From: JAGVUD01 sp052033935
Lineage (GTDB): Bacteria; Armatimonadota; UBA5829; DSUL01
Assembly (NCBI GenBank): GCA_052033935.1
Contig: JBPOJE010000127.1
Span: 1-32,143 of the forward strand
Reading direction: 5' to 3'
Length of the DNA stretch: 32,143 nt
In this document: positions 10,801 to 16,491 of the stretch, in pieces
Numbering within the stretch: the stretch's first letter is position 1
Layout of the letters: every line of letters begins with the position of its first letter
Position numbers and translations under genes: made by a program
Notes under the pieces: model-generated
Seen by the model: only the letters and a program-made list of their open reading frames with translations
Told to the model about the DNA's origin: nothing
Database searches by the model: none

Positions 10801-11276
10801 ATTACAAGACCATGCGGGTTGGTCTTAAGCTGAAACGGGCAGTCGCAGTAGATGCGTCGAACGGCAGTCCGATGCTGAAGATCAACATTGGCAGCGGAGC
10901 ATACAACGGGTCGTGGGAATTCGACCGTGTGAACAACCGGGTCCTCTTCCCTGAGTCCGCTGAGAACACAAACGTGTGGGTGGAGTACACAGGGGTGGAC
11001 GGGGCCACGTATCGTGAGCCCGAGGGCCACACCCTGCCGCCTTACAAGGCGCTGACCTGGATTGACGAGATGCCCGCAACCGCGCTGTTGACGGATTCGG
11101 TTGTCAATGAAGGCCAGGTGGCGGCGTTTCCTGACCCAGACGGATTGCGTGCCCCCGGTGATCCGCTGTTCGTGCCCGGCAGGATGTGGGTCTTCTGGAG
11201 CAGTTCCAGAAGCGGCAATGCCGATGTGTATTATCAGACGATCAGCCCGAACTTCGAGGTGCGGGCCGGCTGGTAG
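4815..11276 (+). CDS. Giant secreted protein: PQQ/BNR-like propellers plus two golvesin-like domains
   Basis: This encodes about 2153 residues. The ATG at 4815 lies 11 bases after GGAG and gives a good signal peptide ending GQAQA. An upstream in-frame TTG at 4776 would overlap the previous gene and spoil the signal. The mature N-terminus (WPKKHHDSNNSG) opens like a PQQ-propeller protein. Two golvesin-like beta domains lie at about 101-253 and 413-545, each ending in a VIADAVKIV-type strand (ADAIRVI in the second). PQQ blades (IGADDRQIYALDAVNGDLLW) sit between and after them. The middle is beta-rich with Pro-rich linkers. The last 600 or so residues contain repeated blades with a V-F-W motif, as in BNR/sialidase-like propellers. 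It is secreted, and probably a surface polymer-binding or adhesive protein; no enzyme active site was recognised. Confidence 0.8.
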   Translation: MFERTIRVAALFVAAAFGLALVPPPGQAQALWPKKHHDSNNSGYQSSTAQSPGLDPELSWTYPWPPAGDEETSGGAMQQIIDDKDDSSPVNAPVDNPLFSRQVGWVRSSTATGSYAGTYYQTPAWTPGGGMPTTAAWTIPDGQPEGNYLVYVWFPGSDDEIANSAHVTYRVVDDGGTDVGPAVTISQESGGSWVPLGNTSYFLKPGFQIVVSNESRAKEVVGPAIPDIGEAGASVYSDKGKFVIADAVKIVQDNGSIYSSPAVYRLSSTRRGADTAVVFGVVERDASGAMNETEVNRGTVVAVDATYGPYRQLHPRAGYYPTNDMNQPLWRYPRSTGNRTSLLEGPIAGGVFSSPLVTTVAGKQTVFIGADDRQIYALDAVNGDLLWSGPGKTLDDASAGAVNSGFTPANASGSDFFGRDFRIGETGGDGRSIEYKFDGLDSYYYSVYAWIPPQPVGYRWAHDAKYQITAAGGGATGYTVYGDQSNCGNGQIGPRWIKLSGSYLPSGGEIIVTVTNEQGGQADPCASASGRLAVAADAIRVIPDSIGEFGYCAPTIVGDRIISANSTGRIIAMNVSSHATEWIYPAVKTREGEADAVALGGMKITVAINGEDLYYSSQSGYVGRLTNIVTGSNPTVSWTQIQKGGTTISDSQLGPITSSPLVNGQHVYFATANGYLYKVKQNPSGDGMAEVVWTYPSDWPADTSEDAPPRTAGAFRDSSPSINEVNGTKYVVIGSADSYLHAVPDNGPATAYQKIQANSGISSSPGNATKVGSFPDAAFFGTNSSTVLGYSVDPSNKLQWGWSTLANMVFSSPAVADQWVYVGGDDGRLYAFAKAGIAGGGWPDNDPSISRRPPGQEFDTEALNGSAFFDFEVVTHEQYHNPNQYLHDAGVLNETGTVNRHPAGDPFPGARLEWGDRIYIIAWTFDNQNATVQFDMQNVGQGQQAGSILSAAQSASQQYIKPGETTAQQVTIKDKDGNSKTGYWYYTRWAWALDSGKLMTPGSEYTIQAQLRPQKGGASLGATIPASSTISPFANNRGSQPARTFTINSPLAISFPDRYDPNTFAKLSGVTGPGWKGIPGQGFGQDRLTPGAEFNGMASDVTLSLPPARHGSNTIPLTIALADRSVLGQHIRTNPQQNIIKTLRVQPRDLLWNSRVLPLNPMPWEDVPLQNTINASLDYPDITRGSVEVIKRGDADPVHTHAWLVPATPTTGGLLVNPDPISVVVEVPRYQPPHDYGPARVNVWIDSTDSNTKRGVLDLADTRTTGRPLTASEVYRYFYIETRVLPDANMYAEQTIIDVGKRPMGFGIAPPGVFMPYPLPLAGLMPAANPGDPPIPSSGFFRPFVVRNDGNINLVNLRLDNSVNLGSDQVLGSVISGTNVVSSLDARFDAALSAPEILVPGAGHVLSKPRVGDLGPTTLQIPDQKQYEYYKRTNPNMPVPFLPLVSVQVPIGTPSGTYAGAIPVVAAGVPPPSANNPTQNMIAVKVTAREARVTGGLTAGSMPNVDFPQLDGSNNPPPDWGDAQPAPFRMWTGSGGTPAAGIPSGPLGLFWASNRGDTKAVPGPGMPWYLYQSLVNVDQTGSFTLTPVSAQGGQAHQWWRPTDPASALPVAYGAALSTLFPGQSNVVPGSEKFSSPSVGQDPSNGASWLVFTGQVDKDVNGQILSEYRIIYAKVRPDGSVDPATAGVIPSQNFTVPKHAPRILPVGGDKLYVFWHAGLGNKYKLYYTYNSDNGNPDRWSEDTELVIPASIAAAAELVPVARMMPVYGSDDPAPKPHIDVVYSGISRRGGAADLFLSRYAVVDSGNRVRLNIQPLARVQDEQCAPLPPVEGEDLQRDTRGVGLYYSRHLGWVRPKNQQAPPDPGQVRPSLLPPIIRVLRWDAAQSAFRVANVTDTRPIVDAQAGIAVYEHPDYGRIAVDLSAGTVKFERPLGNLDRVIAEYTPQTLRLTTFAPAETGPFVVLDKSQRLANRTSRDSVDRYWVFWREGPGSQPGNTIYYKTMRVGLKLKRAVAVDASNGSPMLKINIGSGAYNGSWEFDRVNNRVLFPESAENTNVWVEYTGVDGATYREPEGHTLPPYKALTWIDEMPATALLTDSVVNEGQVAAFPDPDGLRAPGDPLFVPGRMWVFWSSSRSGNADVYYQTISPNFEVRAGW

Positions 11277-11305
11277 ATGTGGGGCGTTTACGCGAAATAG
11301 GGTGG

Positions 11306-11324
11306 CGGAATCATCGCGATTCCG
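11306..11324 (+). terminator. Candidate terminator hairpin after the giant genes
   Basis: CGGAATC (11306-11312) and GATTCCG (11318-11324) form a 7-bp stem with a 5-base loop, 30 bases after the stop of the giant gene and before the pilM promoter. No T-run follows, so intrinsic termination would be weak. Confidence 0.35.
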
Positions 11325-11346
11325 TGCCCGGCTGACCGTTTGACCG

Positions 11347-11375
11347 TTGACATGCCATCGCCGGTTTGCTAGACT
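11347..11375 (+). promoter_or_regulatory. Sigma-70-type promoter for the pilM operon
   Basis: A perfect -35 box TTGACA (11347-11352) is separated by exactly 17 bases from TAGACT (11370-11375), which matches four of six -10 positions. Transcription would start near 11382, leaving a leader of about 90 bases before pilM. It lies in the largest gap between the giant genes and the pil operon. Confidence 0.7.
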
Positions 11376-11471
11376 CTTGTGGTTGAGCGCCGTTGAACCG
11401 CGCTTGCGTAATCAAGAGAGCGGCTTAGTAACGATGGGGCGAAGAGCAAAGTCGCCCGTCAAGGATGAGTA

Positions 11472-12992
11472 TTGGCTAAGAAAAGGAAGGCCTTCGGGCC
11501 GGTAGTCGGCCTGGATATCGGGTCGCGGTGGATCAAGGCGGTGGAGGTTCGTCCGTCCCGTAATGGCGTTGTCATCACAGGAATTGGATACGAGCCCACA
11601 CCGCAGGGGGCCGTTGTCGAGGATGCCATCCTTGACTCTGCCGCCATAGCTGCCGCGATCAAGCGCCTGTTCAGCAACAGCGGCATCAGCATTAAGAAGG
11701 TCGTTAGCTCCGTTTCGGGGCAGTCCTCGGTCGTTGTCAGGATTATTGATGTTCCGAGGATGACAGAGCAGGAGCTGGCCGAAACGATGAAATGGGAAGT
11801 GGAGCGGCATATCCCATTCCCTGTAAGCCAGACCGTGATGGATTTCCAGATCGTCAATCGCGCCTCCACGCCGCCAGACGCTCAGACCATGGAGGTTCTG
11901 CTGGCCGTTTGCCAGGAGGAAGTCGTCAAGAAGCACATTGAGGCGCTCGGCGCGGCAAAACTGGCTCCGCAGGCGATCGAAGTGGAGTCCGTTGCGCTTC
12001 CGCGGTCGCTCATTGCGGGGGATCCGGAGGCGGAGAGCCGCACGACGGTGGCGATAGCGGAGATCGGCAACGAGAGCACAAAGCTCTGCATCTACGAGAA
12101 CAAGACGCTCGTCTTCCCGAGGAGCATACCCATTGCGGGCGGCAATCTTCTGCGTGCGCTCATAGACATGCTGGGCATGACCGAAGAAGAAGCCGAAGTG
12201 GCGTTGCGTGAGCACGGCTCTGTTGACTTGAGTGTGCTGACCAGCATGGGTGAGCCGGCACTTGATGCGGGCGGATTTGCGGACCAGGCCGAGGAGACGC
12301 AGCTTGGAGGGTTCAGCAGCCCGTTTGCAGTGCCGGAGCCTCCACCGGCGGGGAGCCCCTTTGCCCCGCCCTCCGCGGCCCCCGAGCCTCCCGGTGCTCC
12401 TGATCCCCCGGTTGTTTCCCCTCCCATAGGTTTTGACCTTGGGGACGAGTTGATTTCGGCTGTTCCCGGTACCCCTCAAGAATCCGTTCCCGAGCCGCCC
12501 GAGGCATACGTTCCGGCGGAGCAGCCCGGCGCGACCGTGTTCGACCTCGATGGCGAAGATCGCCGAACGCAGGCTCCAGTGTTCGATCTGGACACAGAAC
12601 CCGCGGCGCCGCAGGCCGTGGAACCTGCTGAGCCCGTTGGTGTTGAGCCGCCGGGGCAGCAGGACAGCGGTGGCTCTTCGGCCATCAGTTCGACGATTGC
12701 TCCCGTGCTCGCGGAACTCGCGGTCGAACTGAAACGGTCGCTGGATTACTACACGGGCAGGTGCCCCGATCCGGTTGATGCGCTGATTCTGTCCGGCGGC
12801 GTGTCAAAGCTGCCGGGCCTGGCGGCGTATATGGAAGCAATGCTGGGATTGCCAGTGAGTGTTGGGGACCCTGTTTCTCATCTGCCTATGCAGTCGAAAC
12901 GGTATGGTCCGGAGTTTCTTGCCGACATCTCGCCGGTGTTTTCGGTGTGCCTGGGGCTGGCGCTACGCGACTATGCGGGAGGTAAGGGCTGA
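11472..12992 (+). CDS. pilM: Type IV pilus assembly protein PilM with a Pro-rich insertion
   Basis: This encodes the 506-residue actin-like cytoplasmic protein that docks to the PilN N-terminus at the base of the pilus alignment complex. The phosphate-1 ATP-binding loop is visible near the start (VVGLDIGSRWIKAVEV, 11-26), followed by the PilM signature region around residues 98-117 (EQELAETMKWEVERHIPFP). The C-terminal ATPase lobe (DALILSGGVSKLPGL) lies near 436-450. The start is TTG at 11472, seven bases after AGGA. Typical PilM is about 350 residues. The extra length is a Pro/Glu-rich segment at about 262-402 with three FDL motifs (321, 357, 371). Its stop overlaps the pilN start (TGATG). 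Confidence 0.93.
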   Translation: MAKKRKAFGPVVGLDIGSRWIKAVEVRPSRNGVVITGIGYEPTPQGAVVEDAILDSAAIAAAIKRLFSNSGISIKKVVSSVSGQSSVVVRIIDVPRMTEQELAETMKWEVERHIPFPVSQTVMDFQIVNRASTPPDAQTMEVLLAVCQEEVVKKHIEALGAAKLAPQAIEVESVALPRSLIAGDPEAESRTTVAIAEIGNESTKLCIYENKTLVFPRSIPIAGGNLLRALIDMLGMTEEEAEVALREHGSVDLSVLTSMGEPALDAGGFADQAEETQLGGFSSPFAVPEPPPAGSPFAPPSAAPEPPGAPDPPVVSPPIGFDLGDELISAVPGTPQESVPEPPEAYVPAEQPGATVFDLDGEDRRTQAPVFDLDTEPAAPQAVEPAEPVGVEPPGQQDSGGSSAISSTIAPVLAELAVELKRSLDYYTGRCPDPVDALILSGGVSKLPGLAAYMEAMLGLPVSVGDPVSHLPMQSKRYGPEFLADISPVFSVCLGLALRDYAGGKG

Positions 12993-13711
12993 TGCTATCC
13001 ATAAACCTTATCCCTCGCTCTTATTTCGAGGCGCAGTTTGTAAGGCGGCTAATGGTGTTCTTTGGGGCTCTGCTTGGGCTGGTTGTGCTCGGTATGCTTG
13101 CCCTGACAATAATGTACGAGCAGAAGATCGCACGGACAAACGAAGAACTCCAGCAGGTGGAGGTTCGGGCGCAGCAGGTTGAGGCGCTGGAGAAGCAGGC
13201 GTCAGATCTTCGCGCGGAAGTCAAGCCCATCCAGGACAAGATCAAATACATCCAGGACCTCATGACCTACAACCGCAAGATGGTGGGCGTTCTGCAAGAA
13301 CTGGCGCGTTACACCTACCGCAAGGTCAGCTACGAATCCGTAACTCCGGGCGAAGGAGGAAGCACCCTGACAATCGTGGGTGTTGCGCCCAGCATCATGG
13401 ACTCGGGCCGGTATCTTCTGGGCCTGTACAGGGCGACGAATTTGTTCTCGGGTGTTGCGTTTTCGGGTGTCCCTGGATACCGGTCGGGGTCTGGCGATAG
13501 CGGGCAGCAGGCCGGAGGGGGGCTGGCGGCCCTTCAGGGCGCGCTTTCACCTGTTCGCTTCACGGCTGTGTGTACATTGAGGGAGCCGCTTGTTGCTCCG
13601 GCGCCACCGGGTGGCGCGGCGCCCGCAGACGCCGGCGCGGCTGGCGGAGTGCCTTCAACGAGTGGCATGCCTCCGTCTGGAGGTTCCACGGTGCCGGATC
13701 CGGACCTGTAG
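12992..13711 (+). CDS. pilN: Type IV pilus inner-membrane protein PilN
   Basis: This 239-residue bitopic protein links cytoplasmic PilM to periplasmic PilO. The N-terminus MLSINLIPRS carries the INLIP-type motif that binds PilM in this family. A membrane helix follows at about 19-41, then a coiled coil to about 90 and a small ferredoxin-like periplasmic domain. The ATG overlaps the pilM TGA by one base and is preceded by GGAGGTAAGG. The C-terminal region is unusual. A Gly/Ser/Gln-rich loop interrupts the last strands, and a Pro/Ala/Gly-rich tail of about 45 residues follows the final strand (FTAVCTL). Identification is strong from motif, topology and position. Confidence 0.9.
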   Translation: MLSINLIPRSYFEAQFVRRLMVFFGALLGLVVLGMLALTIMYEQKIARTNEELQQVEVRAQQVEALEKQASDLRAEVKPIQDKIKYIQDLMTYNRKMVGVLQELARYTYRKVSYESVTPGEGGSTLTIVGVAPSIMDSGRYLLGLYRATNLFSGVAFSGVPGYRSGSGDSGQQAGGGLAALQGALSPVRFTAVCTLREPLVAPAPPGGAAPADAGAAGGVPSTSGMPPSGGSTVPDPDL

Positions 13712-13760
13712 TGACTCGTCCGCGGGGCAGGATCGGGACACGAGACTCAGAGGAGTCCAT

Positions 13761-14510
13761 TTGAGCAAGTTAACCAGATTACACGTTGTTGTGATCGGCG
13801 TGGTGCTGAACCTCGTGGCGATCGCTGGCGCGTGCTTCTTTCTCGTGAAGCCGCGAATGGAGAAGTTCGCGGCTGCTGACGCCAAACTGAAGGAGCGCAC
13901 GGCTGTGGCTGATCGTCTGCCTGCAGCCGAGGCTGATAAGCGCAAGGCGGAGTTGGAGAACCTCCAGGCACGCCAGGACTATCGGCGTTACGAGGACGCC
14001 AAGATGCCGGTCATATCTGTCGCGGACCGCACCCAGGCCATGATCGCGCTCTGGCGCGAGCAGGCCGAGGTGCTTGGCCCGATGATCGAGAACTGGCCGC
14101 GCAGGTTTGGAGTAGAGCTTCTAAACAATGTGAGCATTCCGCCGGCAACCACGAATCCGAACACGCCCATTCCGTCCCCCTATGTGATAGACGTGGGTGC
14201 GATGAGTGTCCGGGGTGACTTCTATTCAATACTGAGAAGCATCGAGGGGTGGAACCAGTTCAACCGCCTCGTGCAGATCAGTCCCATGACGATTCAGGGC
14301 GTAAGCCCGACGCTGACTGCGAACTATGGTTTGAGGGTCATCATCTTTCCCAGGGGCAAAATGGGGCCCGAAGTTGCGATGGCGAAGGGCTCAGCAGACG
14401 CGTCCGGGGGTGGAGGCATGGCTCCGCCCCCGGCTCCGGACATGGGGGGAGGCCCGCCAGTCGGGGGACCTCCGGGAGAGGCGCCTGGCGGGGCTATGCC
14501 TGCGCCATGA
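13761..14510 (+). CDS. pilO: Type IV pilus inner-membrane protein PilO
   Basis: This encodes 249 residues, starting at TTG 13761, five bases after AGGAG. The frame stays open further upstream through the pilN 3' region, but that part lacks a plausible start or domain. A single membrane helix (about 8-29) is followed by a coiled coil (about 30-80) and an alpha/beta domain to about 205 (SVRGDFYSILRSIEGW, then QISPMTIQG), matching PilO, which pairs with PilN in the periplasm. The last 40 residues are a Gly/Pro/Met-rich low-complexity tail that is not part of the usual fold. It lies 49 bases after pilN in the same operon. Confidence 0.88.
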   Translation: MSKLTRLHVVVIGVVLNLVAIAGACFFLVKPRMEKFAAADAKLKERTAVADRLPAAEADKRKAELENLQARQDYRRYEDAKMPVISVADRTQAMIALWREQAEVLGPMIENWPRRFGVELLNNVSIPPATTNPNTPIPSPYVIDVGAMSVRGDFYSILRSIEGWNQFNRLVQISPMTIQGVSPTLTANYGLRVIIFPRGKMGPEVAMAKGSADASGGGGMAPPPAPDMGGGPPVGGPPGEAPGGAMPAP

Positions 14511-14566
14511 TGCAGTCTTACTCTTGTATAGACGATCGAGTTGTGCGTGCTTGACAGGGATTATCA

Positions 14567-15340
14567 TTGAGCGAGTGGCTGAACGATAAGAAGAACCAGC
14601 CGATAATCATCGGCGGATTCGTCGCGATAATGCTGCTGGTGGCAGGAATTCTGTACTTCACCGGGGCTTTCGGTGGCGGCGGGGGCGGAACGCCGGACGC
14701 TGCGGCTCCTGTGGCTCCGGCTCCGGGGGCGCCTGATGCAGCATCGGCTCCGGACGCCATGCCTCCGGATCCCGCCGCACCTGCGTCCACACCGGACACT
14801 GGAGGCGAATCGGCGGCCGCAGCGGCGCCTGCCGAGAAGCAGCCACCCTTGGAGGAGTTCAAGGCGGACCCGTTCCAGCCCTATGTCGGACCGAAGCCGC
14901 CTCGAACAAAGCCGGCATTCATGGGCAAGCTCCCGAAACCGGACATCCGCAAGGTTGCCCCGGTTGTGCTGAAGCCCGAGGAGCAGGAGGCATATATTCA
15001 GCCTCCTCAGGGAAGAATGGCGGGAATAATGAAGAATGATCGCGTGTTTGCGATCATAGAGAGTACAGATGCCACGCCGAAGACTGCGATAGTTAAGCCC
15101 GGGGACCAGTACCCGTTCAACTCCGACTTTGCCGTTGACCGGATACTGCCGGACCGTGTTGTCCTGCGGACTACGAAGACCAAGGAGCCGCGGTTCTTCG
15201 ATCTGCCGAAATCGGCGGGGCGCGTTATGCCGCAGCTTGGGGCGGCAACGCGGACGCCGGGCGGGCCGTCGCCCGCAATCCCGGATCCCGGACGGGGCGT
15301 GCCGCCACCACCGGGAGGCATACCGCCGCCCGCGCCCTGA
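14567..15340 (+). CDS. PilP/GspC-like periplasmic pilus protein
   Basis: This encodes 257 residues, starting at TTG 14567, six bases after AGGGA. It has a short cytoplasmic N-terminus and one membrane helix (about 12-34). An Ala/Pro-rich linker (36-92) and a DPFQPYVG motif come next. A small beta domain (about 147-213) reads RMAGIMKNDRVFAIIES, PGDQ, then DRILPDRVVL, as in the PilP or GspC homology-region fold that contacts the secretin. Classical PilP is a lipoprotein; there is no lipobox cysteine here and the anchor is a membrane helix, as in GspC. The operon position after pilO supports the PilP role. A Pro-rich C-terminal tail follows. Confidence 0.75.
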   Translation: MSEWLNDKKNQPIIIGGFVAIMLLVAGILYFTGAFGGGGGGTPDAAAPVAPAPGAPDAASAPDAMPPDPAAPASTPDTGGESAAAAAPAEKQPPLEEFKADPFQPYVGPKPPRTKPAFMGKLPKPDIRKVAPVVLKPEEQEAYIQPPQGRMAGIMKNDRVFAIIESTDATPKTAIVKPGDQYPFNSDFAVDRILPDRVVLRTTKTKEPRFFDLPKSAGRVMPQLGAATRTPGGPSPAIPDPGRGVPPPPGGIPPPAP

Positions 15341-15342
15341 GT

Positions 15343-15362
15343 CCGGCATTCGGAACTGCCGG
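15343..15362 (+). terminator. Hairpin in the gap after the PilP-like gene
   Basis: CCGGCA (15343-15348) pairs with TGCCGG (15357-15362) just after the stop codon. No T-run follows. It may lower read-through or protect the upstream mRNA end within the operon. The rest of the 160-base gap shows only weak promoter-like boxes. Confidence 0.25.
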
Positions 15363-15502
15363 GAATGTGGCGGAGTCAGATTGGTAGAGGCTGCTGGCGT
15401 GATTGTTGCGGCCTCGCGCGATTGAGGTAAGAATCCAGTAGGTGAGCGGGTGGGGCTGTTCCTCCAGACGACAGGATCAGACATTACAAATTGACCAGAT
15501 AT

Positions 15503-16288
15503 ATGGTGAAAGCAGGCGCAAAAGTGAAAAAGCAAGGTTCGCTGACAGTTGTTCTCGCTCTGGCCGTTGCGGTTCTTGCGCTGTCCGGCCCGGTTTCGGG
15601 TCAGACTGATGCCAATGCGCAGGATTCCCGCAACTCGCCAGTGAGTCTTGAACTGACCAACACACCGGTGCGGGCGGCGATTGACGCGCTGTTCAAGTTC
15701 GTGCCGTTCAATCACGCGATTGCCGCCGAGGTTGATGGAGTCATTCCCAGCCTGTCGCTCGACAAGGTGCCGTTTGAGCAGGCGTTGCGCACTGTCTGCC
15801 GCATAAACATGCCGGTGCTTACGTTCACGCGGTCGGAAGGCAACCTCTACGAGATCAAAGTGAAGCCGGCTCCCGCAACGGATGGCATGGGTGGCCAAGG
15901 CGGTATTTCGGAAGTGCAGGTCGGGGATGGCATGCCCGGAATGACAACCGATGAGGAACGCCCTGTCGAACTGCGCAAGATTACGCTCAACTATGCCCGC
16001 CCCGGTATTATCAGCCAGTTGTTTGGCAATGTAACGGTCGTTCAGGATAACGATGACATGTATGGCGGTGGTTATGGTGGCGGTTACGGCGGCTATGGTG
16101 GCGGTTATGGCGGCGGTTACGGCGGCTATGGTGGCGGTTATGGCGGTGGTTACGGTGGCAGCTACGGTGGCTATGGCGGCAGCAGCCGTTATGGCGGTGG
16201 CAGTTGGGGTGGCAGCTACGGTGGCTACGGCGGCAGCAGCCGTTATGGCGGTGGCAGTTGGGGTGGAAGCCGCTACGGAGGCTACTGA
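15503..16288 (+). CDS. Secretin N-domain protein with Gly/Tyr-repeat tail
   Basis: This encodes about 261 residues from ATG 15503. TTG 15491 and GTG 15524 are alternative starts, and none has a strong ribosome site. The N-terminus is a signal peptide (KKQGSLTVVLALAVAVLALSG). Residues about 47-120 form a secretin N0/STN-type domain (LELTNTPVRAAIDALFKFV, then LSLDKVPFEQALRTV). Residues 154-182 resemble the opening strand and helix of the next secretin N-domain (VELRKITLNYARPGIISQLF). Instead of continuing, the protein ends in a tail of Gly/Tyr repeats, then Gly/Tyr/Ser/Arg/Trp repeats (186-261). It sits between the PilP-like gene and pilQ. An accessory to the secretin or a periplasmic/outer-membrane filament-forming protein is inferred; I know no named family with this architecture. 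Confidence 0.75.
   Translation: MVKAGAKVKKQGSLTVVLALAVAVLALSGPVSGQTDANAQDSRNSPVSLELTNTPVRAAIDALFKFVPFNHAIAAEVDGVIPSLSLDKVPFEQALRTVCRINMPVLTFTRSEGNLYEIKVKPAPATDGMGGQGGISEVQVGDGMPGMTTDEERPVELRKITLNYARPGIISQLFGNVTVVQDNDDMYGGGYGGGYGGYGGGYGGGYGGYGGGYGGGYGGSYGGYGGSSRYGGGSWGGSYGGYGGSSRYGGGSWGGSRYGGY
16061..16159 (+). repeat. 33-bp tandem repeat, three copies (YGGGYGGGYGG)
   Basis: Three consecutive 33-base units (16061-16093, 16094-16126, 16127-16159) encode the 11-residue unit YGGGYGGGYGG. The units differ at only a few third-codon positions, which suggests recent expansion by slippage or recombination. Confidence 0.9.
16160..16267 (+). repeat. 54-bp tandem repeat, two copies
   Basis: Two adjacent 54-base units (16160-16213 and 16214-16267) encode an 18-residue unit beginning SYGGYGGSSRYGGG and ending SWGG. 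They are almost identical in DNA sequence, with only two wobble differences, indicating a recent duplication inside the coding region. Confidence 0.9.
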
Positions 16289-16491
16289 GACAGGCCTGTC
16301 CGCGCTATTCTTTTTTGCTGTTGTGCCGAGTATTTGAAGGAAGTTGCCGCATGCGCGGCCAATTATGCTCGAGCCTGTGGTCTGGCAGTAGTCCGAACGG
16401 GGGCTTTGGGTTCAGGGACGGGCCTGAGACGGTGTATGTTGGCTCATCCGGATACGCGCGAGGCGCGGGGTTTACCGGTGAGCAGGAGGAT

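Noticed and set aside
15406..15434. TTGCGG and AAGAAT spaced by 17 bases as a promoter inside the pil operon
   Set aside because: Each box matches consensus poorly and the -10 lacks the first T. It could be weak, but chance matches of this quality are common.
16289..16316. Palindrome GACAGGCCTGTC followed after 10 bases by six T
   Set aside because: The stem is only 4 bp if a loop is allowed, and the T-run is too far away for a convincing terminator. It also lies between two genes of one operon.
16204..16491. N-terminal extension of the pilQ frame to 16204
   Set aside because: It would overlap the Gly/Tyr-repeat gene in another frame and place about 96 odd residues before a proper signal peptide. 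The ribosome site and signal favour a start near 16492-16498.
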